Assembly (NCBI GenBank): GCA_947846985.1 | Contig: CANTUZ010000002.1 | Coordinates: forward strand, 18,739,587 to 18,803,586 | From: Fratercula arctica | Lineage: Eukaryota; Chordata; Aves; Charadriiformes; Alcidae | DNA length: 64,000 nucleotides | Direction of reading: 5' to 3' | In this document: positions 56,013 to 64,000 of the stretch, piece by piece | Layout: each line of letters opens with the position of its first letter | Position numbering within the stretch: the stretch's first letter is position 1 | Notes under the pieces: model-generated | Database searches by the model: none | What the model was told of the DNA's origin: nothing | The model's input: the letters and a program-made list of their open reading frames with translations, nothing else | Translations under genes and position numbers: made by a program

Positions 56013-58741
56013 TCTCCATCTGGTTGAGGCAGGAGTGCTCTGTGGGCTGCCTAACTACTGCCTCTCTTTGCATGCATGCCGGGGTGGAACACCAGGACTT
56101 TGCTACCTGTGCTAGGCAGTGACAATCTGTGGCCCTGAGGTTACATGACTGCAGATGACATGGGAAATGCATTGCTTCAAATCCCTGAATCCAAAGTGAG
56201 CAGTCTGTTAAACTGTGGGCTGTCAGTTGGGAGATGTGTGCCCTCTGTGCCCTCACTAGCCAGTGTGCAAGGAGGAATCACATTTCAGCAAAATGCCCAC
56301 AAAGGAACGATGTGGGGTGACCTGGTGATGAGGACAGCCAGATGGGAGGTGAATTCCTGGTTTCCTCCAGGGCAGCTTATCAGTTGAGAATATATGATTC
56401 TAAAGAAAACCCAGAAGGTATTCTGGCACCAGGACCCGGAACTAACAGATGTTTATTCATGTTGAAGGTCTGCTCTTCCTCACTTTGGGAGCTCACAGTT
56501 GAGTGTGAAATTGCCATCCGCTGAGCGCTGGCAGGATGAGTGGCTGCTGCTTCTCTGCTTGATGATGAGACTTGTATTTGCTGTGAATACAGTAACCTTA
56601 GGCATTCTGTAGGAGGGGACAACATCAACACAGAGGCAGCCATTGTGCAAAAAGCTGTCACTGCCTTACATGATGTCTCTGAGCTGTCAACATGTGTTAA
56701 GCATGTTCTGAGGCTCTTCAGGAATTTCTATGTTCATTTGAGTTTTCTTTTTTATTTTTAGGAAGAATTACATTGCCTAAGGATTTTAACTGGGTGGTAT
56801 GCTCTTTCTATTGTACATTATAGTGATGGACAGAATTTCAGCTTATCAGTATAGGATGCCAGAAAGGCAAGATGAGCTGCTATATTTTATACTGTATCTC
56901 TGGGAATATTTCTTTTCAATCTGACATAAAGAAAAATTCCTGTCTCCAGTGTGACTTCAGAATCATGAGGTTTTCCATGAGGACTGCTCTAAATTATACT
57001 TTTAAACCCTATAGCGCTTTGAGTACAATGTAACATGAGGCTACTGAAGAACTTAATCAATTCTGGTAGTTGCACTGCCTTATAATAGGTCCACAAAATT
57101 TCACTGTTCCTTAATTCACATAAATGATTTCACAACTTACTCCCATAAGAATTGCTAAAAAATTTGCCTCTCTTAATCAGTGTCTTATTAATAAGAAGTA
57201 TGGTTATCTTTGCAGGCTGCTTTTTTATTACATACATGTTTTATCAGCTTCCTCATAAAATGGTCAGTCAGGTCCTTGAAGATCTTCAGGAACTGTAAGC
57301 GCATGTTATTTATGGGGAAAAACTGCGAGAGTAAAACTGCAGTGTCTCTCTCTTACTTTTATCAGCCAATGTCTGTTTGGGCTTTATTTGTATTTTTTTT
57401 AGGTTTTTTGAAATGCTAACTTATTATTTTGAATATTTAGGTATCAGAGAATACTGATCTGAGCATAAACTAAACTTTGATTCAGGAGAGCTCAGATACA
57501 CAACAAAGATATCGAAGGGGGCTTACTTGAGCATTTATTTCTGTTATCCATGTAAGGGATGACCTTTCATAACTCTCCTCAACCTCATTTACGGGAAGGT
57601 AATTTTATACATCCTGGAGATGCAAAGTTTCTGCCAACCACACAACCAATGTAATCATTGCCCTTCTGCACCATTGTTTCTGTGCCAACAGGATATTAGG
57701 TGAAGTTATCTCCTTCTCAGGTCAATCCATGCTCTCCTGGCATTTATCTTTATTTATTATGGGGGCGTGTATCAGAGTAATATCTTCTTCTGTTGCCAAT
57801 TGCATACGTGGAAGTCTGCTTGTGTTTCTCTATCTGGGTCTATGCCTGGGTATTTGTATCAACATGTGGGTTTAAACTATTTTGGAGAGCCATAATGTAT
57901 GCAGAAGTGCCGTACCTAGGTAACCTGCTTTATAGACAGTATATCAGAAGCCTGTAGAGAATTTCAGCATCTTGAATTCCTGTGACTGTGAGAGCACTGA
58001 GTTGAACTCCCATTTGAAACTTATCCCCCGGAGCATTTATTTTCAAACTTAGGTTAAGGAAGATCCCTAGGCAGTATTTGGATTTCAAACCCAGGTCTTC
58101 CTGGATCTCTTGTGCCTCCTGCTCTTTTTTCGTCTCAATTAATATGCAGAAGTTTATTCTCTTGGAAATATTGTGGTGCAGCTCTGTTTCCTGTCATGAC
58201 TTCTCATAGTAACTGAGTGTTGGCTACAATGGTTAGGTGATGTGTTTGGCAATAAGCACAGGATTTTCAGCTCAGCTCAGTACATCAGCAGATAGAATGA
58301 CCACATCAAGTACAGAGCAAGACTTCAGTGTTTGATCTTCAATTTATCTTCCTTTTCAATGATATTTACTGCCTCCCAGCTTCCTAACCCCTCCTGCTAA
58401 TTAAGTAGCAACAGATACTTGTGTGCTTCAAATCAAGGATTTTTGTCTCATGTTCTATGTGTTTTCTTTTCTCTTTAAGAGAGGAAGTACATTTTCTAGG
58501 TATATTTCAGTATCACTTGTTTTGTGTAGGTATGCTGCGGTACACCTGAGAATGGACAGGTTTTGTACAGTTCCTTTTTGTAAAATAACAGTTTTCATGG
58601 GAGGGCTCAAAGTGTGAAACAGTTAATATTTTGACAGTAGCTAAAGTTCCTGTTTTAAGGCAAAGTTCCTGTTCCACTCTTCACCTGACATGAAGTAAGA
58701 AAGAAAAGCTGAAGCTAACCAAGAAGCAGCCATAAATGTCC

Positions 58742-59226
58742 TCATAGAATCATAGAATGGTTTGGGATGGAAGAGACCTTAAAGATCTTCTTGTTCCAGT
58801 ACCCCTGCCATGGGCAGGGACACTCCCACTAGACCAAGCTGCTCAAAGCCCATCCAACCTGTTCTTGAACACTTCCAGGGATGGGGCCTCCACAGCTTCT
58901 CTGGGAAACCTGTTCCAGTGTCTCACACCCTCACAGTAAAGAATTCTTCTAATATCTAATCTAAATCTCCCTCTTTCAGTTTAAAAACTATTACTCCTCG
59001 TCCTATCGCTCCACTCCCTGACAAAGAGTCCCTCTCCATCTTTCCTGTAGGCCCCTTTAGGTACTGGAAGGCCGCTATAAGGTCTCCCTGAAGCTTCTCT
59101 TCTCCAGGCTGAACAACCCCAACTCTCTCAGCCTGTCTTCATAGGAGAAGTGCTCAGCACCTCTGATATAAATTTCATGGCCTTCCTCTGACCCGCTCCA
59201 ACAGATCCATGTCCTTCTGTGCTGAA
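58742..59226 (-). mobile_element. CR1 3' fragment (reversed)
   Basis: Opens tcatagaatcatagaatggt and then ttgggatggaagagacct, runs through the reversed 3' UTR and RT C-terminal region to ccatgtccttctgtgctga. Confidence 0.88.
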
Positions 59227-59634
59227 GGACTATCACCTACTGTGGGAAGTCACATGGACAACTAAATAAAAGTGCTGATGAGGAGATTTGTACTCTGCCT
59301 GAGCATAAGTGCCAGAGACAGCAAGGCCATGGAACTTCACCCAAAGCCCCTCCAGTTTGAAACCTTAGCCCTTGTGCAAATTTGAGTGAGAGTTATAACC
59401 ATGAGCAAAGAGTCTGTATGGGCCCCTGGTGTGAGCTCACCAGAGGTTTGACTGCCAGGGCCTCAGGCACTCAGCGCAATGGCACAGCTGAGGCAATCCC
59501 ATTCCTTGGGAGGAGGGGAAAGGCTCTCAGAGGGGTTGTGTGGAGGCTGTGGCCAGGGACCCACCCGATGCATGTGGAAACTCCCTGCACTTGACCATGG
59601 CTCCTTATCTGGGTCTAGACCTGGATAACTAACA

Positions 59635-59965
59635 GCCAACCCTTGTGCCAACAGGGTGTTAAGAGAAGCACACTCCTTCTCCTTTATGTCCGTCCAGAGT
59701 CTCCTGACCTTTGTCTTTACTAATTGTTGGCAACCTTATCTATCAGAGCCATGTATTCCGTTTAATGCGGATTCACACATAAATGCATGGAATTCTGGTG
59801 CTCGGATCTATCTGTCCTATGTTTTATCTACATGTGGATTTAAACTTTTGTGGGAAGCCAAAATGTTTGCAGAAATGTCAGAACAGGGGTAACCTGCTTG
59901 CATGCAATATACTAGAAACCTACAGAGAATTCAGCTTCTTGAATTCCTGTCAGCTTGGCAGTGCA
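59635..59965. repeat. Older internal duplicate of 57665-57990
   Basis: Shared landmarks in the same order: tgtgccaacagg, a Leu/Thr-rich pyrimidine region, a tatctacatgtgg/tatcaacatgtggg block followed by tttaaact, the gtaacctgctt block, then cagagaatt and cttgaattcctgt. Clearly more diverged than the A/B copies. Confidence 0.7.
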
Positions 59966-60739
59966 TTCCCTAGAATGTTGACGTGTCATACAGAGACTGC
60001 ATGTCCTTGGAAAAGACCTCATTGGTCCCTGAGTAGTGACAGACATGTTAGATATTCTCATAAATGAACCAGAGTGCATCCTGATACCACCATTGGTCTT
60101 CCCCTGGTACCTTCACTTTCTCAACCTCTCTATTTTTCTTCACTGGTCACTGGGATAATTGTTTTAGGGAAATCACTCCTGTTCAGTTAGCACTCTTCTC
60201 AGATTACTAATTGTAAAAAAACAAATGTAATCCTGGCCTTCTTTCTTTCCCTTTCTTGGATAGGAATCATCCTCTAGCTGTAAGAGTCCTCTTCCTTCCT
60301 TTCCCAGGCCATTCCTCAAGTGCTCATTGCTTCCACTTGCAGTGGGAGTGCAGTGGCCACCTGCATGGGTCAAACAGCCAACTCTCTGCAACGGTCCACT
60401 GCCTTTGCTGACCAGACCTTCCCATAAAGTGTAGAGGCACGTAGACACTCATCTCAAGCGTACAGTAGATGCTTGTACTATCACCATCTAGAGTGGGTGG
60501 GCAATTCTAGGTAAAGATTTATGTGTGCTACATTTAGTATTTAAGTCTGCAGCAGACTTCCCCCTCATTGTTCATGTGCCTGTCTGCCATCCCATAAAGT
60601 CGTTTAGAAAAATAATTTCTGATAAAGGGACTGTCTCTGACGGTTAAAGCAGAGTTAGGCTGTCCAGATTCTTCTGGCTCATTTTAAGATTACAGAATTA
60701 CAGAAACAAGTTTTTAGGAAGAGCCAAATTGCCACATCA

Positions 60740-61770
60740 GAGAGTAGCGGTCAACGTTTCAATGTCCAGATGGAGATCAGTGACGAGTGCTGTCTGTCAG
60801 GGTTCCATATTGGGACCAGGTACTGTTTAATATCTTCATCAATGACATAGACAGTGGGATCGAGTGCACCCTCAGCAAATTTTTCAGATGACACCAAGCT
60901 ATAGTGGTGCAGTTGACATGCCTGAGGGATGGGATGCTATCCAGAGGGATCTGGACACGCTCAAGAAGTTGGCCCATGTGAACCTCATGAGGTTCAACCA
61001 GGGCAGTGCAGGGTCCTGCACCTGGGTTGGGGCATCCCCCAGTATCATAAAGGCTGGGGGATGAAGGGATTGAGAGTAATCCTGCAGAGAAGGCCTTGGG
61101 GGTACTGGTGGATGAAAACCAACACGAGCCAGCAATGTGTGCTTGCAGCCCAGAAAGACAATTGTATCCTGGGCTGTATCAAAAGCAGCATGGCCAGCAA
61201 ATTGAGGGAGGTGATTCTGCCCCTCTATTCAGCTGTGGTGAGACCCCCACCTGGAGCCTCCAGCTCTGGAGCCCTCAGTGCAGGAAAGACGTGGACCAGT
61301 TGGAGCGGGTCCAGGGGAGGGCCGCAAAAATGACTGGAGGGCTGGAGCACCTCTCCTATGAAGACAGACTGACAGAGCTGGGGCTGTTCAGCCTGGAGAA
61401 GAGAAGGCTCCAGGGAGACATTATTGTGGCCTTTCAGTACTTAAAGGGAGCTTATAAGAAAGACAGGGACAGGCTTTTTAGCAGGGCTTGTTGCAACAGG
61501 ACAAGGGGTAATGGTTTTATACTAAAAGAGGGAAGATTTAGACTGGAATAAAGACATTTTTCACGATGAGGGTGATGAAACACTGGAACAGATTACCCAG
61601 AGAGGTGGTAGAAGCCCCCTCCCTGGAGACATTCAAGGTCAGGTTGGATAGGGGTCTGAGCAACCTGATCTAGTTGGAGATGTCCCTGGTCATTGCAGGG
61701 GGGTTGGACTAGGTGACCTGTAAATGTTCCTTCCAACCCCACCCATTCTATGATTCTATGATTCTATTTC
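60740..61770 (+). mobile_element. CR1, 5'-truncated, copy B version
   Basis: Counterpart of 17530-18590 with the same 5' truncation, RT peptides ([20 protein letters not shown]) and an attctatgattctatg tail, but different small indels. Confidence 0.88.
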
Positions 61771-62235
61771 TAATCCCTTTGAGGTCTCATGCATTATTGT
61801 CAATGGGGTGAGTTAAAAAAAAATCAATAAACAAAAGACCAGCACCCATTCTTTACGGGGGAGGGCTGTATATTGATGTGGAACAGAAACCCTCAACAGG
61901 CAGGCAGACCAAAGGAGTGATAAGTTTTGGCCACAGCAGTCCATTATTGCTCCCTCCCAAAGTCTCCTTCCTCAGCTTTGTGATTGCCCTCTTGGAAGAG
62001 TTCTTGTCATGCAAGATATGCAAGATAACATAACCTGGTGGGGAGTGCTCTGCTGAGGGATAAGCAAGGTAATTCACCTTTGCGGGAAATTGGGTCAAGA
62101 ATGCGTCATTCTTCTTTATGTTTCCATTTGGAGCAACATCATGATACCTGTCTCTGAAGGGGATCTTCTCTGTGATTTTGAAGGTTCAAAGGGGGTGTGT
62201 TTGATTGTCCTGTTTTTTTGTTGGTGTTTCTTAGT

Positions 62236-62300
62236 CATTCAGGAAAATATGCAGGTGACATTCCAGGAAAATATGCAGGAAAATATGCAGGTGACACAAG
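62236..62300 (+). repeat. Short tandem repeat of ggaaaatatgcag units
   Basis: Three or four copies of an aggaaaatatgcag motif, two of them followed by gtgaca. In copy A there is a single equivalent at about 19077. Confidence 0.85.
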
Positions 62301-63162
62301 ATTAGATTATACTTCCTTCTAGGTTAATTTTCTATGACACAAGATGATAAGATTTGAACCTTTTCTGTAGCTTTCAGAAGAAATCATAAATTGTTTGAAC
62401 TTTGCTCAAATATCAGAATAATAAAGGAAAATCATAAGCTATCTTTTCAGGAAGCTCTTTTATTTTACGTGACTGGAATAAAGACTGTAATATGGCCTTG
62501 GGCAATTATATGTTTATGACATTTTTGAACTTTAAAACTAGCTATATCAATACTGAACATTATGAGTGCTTTGGAATTGTATGCCCCATACAATTTGTAA
62601 ACTAAAGTATGGTATAACTTTATTTTACCCTTCAAACAGAAACTTTTTTACATAGGACAGACCCAGGTCTTCAAGGCAAACATAATATGATTTCTTAGTG
62701 TTTTATGAATGCAGCAAAGAGCGTCCTTCGTCCTCAAGTCCAGCCTCTGTTCCCATACCACAATTATACCTTGGCCCAGAAAAGCCCACCCACAAGATTG
62801 GGGAGAGAAATTGCTGGTGAATTTTTGACACTTGAGGAAGCCATAGGCTCTTTTCTTTTATATGATATACTATGTAGAAAAACAGCTGAGGTCCAGAGCT
62901 CTAAGAGGATCATTTTTACAAGCAATGCCAAAAGTGAACTTGCAGAACTGCTGCATCTTTTGCCTGAGAGCCTTGACCACCCACTTCAGGTGACTGTTGA
63001 GCTACATGTACAAACACGGATACACCTAGATCTTCCTCTATTACCTATTATATCTCAAGGTTGGACGCAGCCTTTGTCTTACTCATCTTTCTTCCGCCCA
63101 GAAGTCCTTATGCTCTGTGGCAGACCTCTGTGCTCTGCTGGTGTATTGTATATGTATGTGGC

Positions 63163-63640
63163 TGTGTATTGGGTCTGGTTGGGGTGGAGTTAATTTTCTT
63201 CATGCAGACTGTATGGTGCTGTGATTAGATTTGTGACCAATGGGGTTGGCTATTGCAAGAAGTGCTTGCACAGAATTAAGTCTTTCTGTTTCTCACTCTA
63301 CCCCCTCACAGTGGTCTGGGGGCAGGCAAGAGGCTGGGAGGTGACACAACTGGGACAGCTGACCGGAATTGACCAAACACATATTTCATACCACATTCAG
63401 CAATAAAACTGGGGGAAGTTTCTCCAAAGTAGGAATTGCTCAGGGACTGGCTGGGCATCAGTCAGCTCGTGGGAGGTAGCGAGTGATTGCCTTTGCATCA
63501 CTTTGTTTTTTTTTTTCCTTTTTCCCTCACTTTCATTTCCCTCAGCTGTCTTTAACTTGCTTTTTCCGATGTCTCCCCGTCCCACTGGGTGGAGATTGGA
63601 GCAAGTGACCTGGGTGGTGTCTTAAACTGATGGCTGTGGT
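63163..63640 (+). mobile_element. Partial ERVL-type LTR in copy B
   Basis: Begins near tgtattgggtctggttgggg with tggagttaattttcttcatg, includes ctgggaggtgacacaactgg and gcaataaaactgggggaag (AATAAA at about 63402), and ends in cccactgggtggagatt-type sequence. Copy A at the same place (about 19957) has no LTR, so it inserted after the duplication. Same LTR group as the reversed one at 20332. Confidence 0.75.
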
Positions 63641-64000
63641 CAATGCACCATAGACTGTCACATTACCCAGTTATGAAGAAAAATTACTGTCTAGCTTTGC
63701 TATGGCAGCAAGAATTGATCTCTGCAATTTCATATTATGAGGGGCAGAGCTGGGCCCACTTCTGCTCTGCTGCCCATTCTGGAAATCTAGCACAGAGATT
63801 TTTCTTCATTGTCGGTTCACTTCTGAAAAGTGTTCAGTTTCTTCTGTGATGGTAGAGAGACGTCTGTCACATTGTCATAGCATGAGAAGGGAATTTGAAA
63901 GGTCAGCAGTTTGTTGCTCTCCACAGGGTAGGATGTACTGTGTCTACACCATTTCTGAAGAAATCAGAAGTTATTACTACTACTAGCCTTTTCTAAAAAA

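Larger units (their letters stand above)
57805..60426. other. Block of about 2.6 kb specific to duplication copy B
   Basis: Copy A passes directly from the equivalent of 57790 to that of 60427. The block contains a reversed CR1 (58742-59226) and a second, diverged version of the 57665-57990 sequence at about 59635-59965. Nothing coding was recognised. Confidence 0.7.
53733..64000 (+). repeat. Segmental duplication copy B (continues past the window)
   Basis: Direct copy of 9958-20330, in the same order, starting at ggatgaattcttgtcaaaga. Relative to copy A it lacks about 500 bp (junction at about 54586), lacks the ERV pol block and the CR1 at 15580, has a shorter pentanucleotide array, and gains about 2.6 kb at 57805-60426 and an LTR near 63.2-63.6 kb. 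Many single-base indels fall in homopolymers. No gene recognised. Confidence 0.92.

Overview
The window is vertebrate nuclear DNA and looks avian. It is saturated with CR1 (chicken-repeat 1) LINE fragments ending in the typical ATTCTATG-like 3' tails, it carries LTRs of the types common in bird genomes, and its two recognisable protein genes are spliced, intron-containing genes. No prokaryotic features are present. An assembly gap of Ns lies at 26231-26725.

Layout. (1) 1-2.2 kb: a simple repeat, a CR1 piece, a small CpG-rich island with no visible gene, and ordinary intergenic DNA. (2) 2.25-9.4 kb, minus strand: a complete, open four-exon PTCHD3-like gene encoding a predicted 868-residue Patched/RND-type membrane protein. 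Every splice site and phase agrees, and a CpG island covers exon 1. (3) 9.96-20.33 kb: copy A of a roughly 10-kb segmental duplication made of non-coding DNA, CR1s, an endogenous retroviral pol relic and a pentanucleotide repeat. (4) 20.3-36.5 kb: a reversed ERVL-type LTR, a long decayed CR1 interrupted by the N gap, and two gene relics. One is a decayed copy of polyketide-synthase exon 2 (minus strand, about 29.4 kb). The other is a decayed copy of the last PTCHD3-like exon (plus strand, about 32.0-33.2 kb). (5) 36.65-47.98 kb, minus strand: an animal FAS-like polyketide synthase (PKS) gene. Start, KS N-terminal half, DH end, pseudo-ER, KR and ACP are recognisable. (6) 49.9-53.6 kb: a long reversed CR1 and a solo LTR. 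(7) 53.73 kb to the window end: copy B of the duplication, in the same orientation as copy A.

The PKS locus is the most interesting part. The reading frame is open and the splice phases fit through five exons, but two lesions are visible. First, the C-terminal half of KS, all of AT and most of DH are missing; a 103-bp intron with good splice sites joins KS to the DH end in phase. Second, a 5'-truncated CR1 flanked by a 6-bp duplication sits inside the ACP-coding exon and brings in a stop just before the phosphopantetheine-serine motif. Removing the CR1 and one duplicate copy restores the frame exactly. The locus is therefore either a very young pseudogene or an internally deleted, possibly misassembled, PKS.

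The PKS lies between the two direct copies of the segmental duplication and beside relics of both a second PKS and a second PTCHD3-like gene. This points to repeated duplication and loss of a PTCHD3/PKS neighbourhood. Homology calls come from reading the translations by eye; no database search was run.
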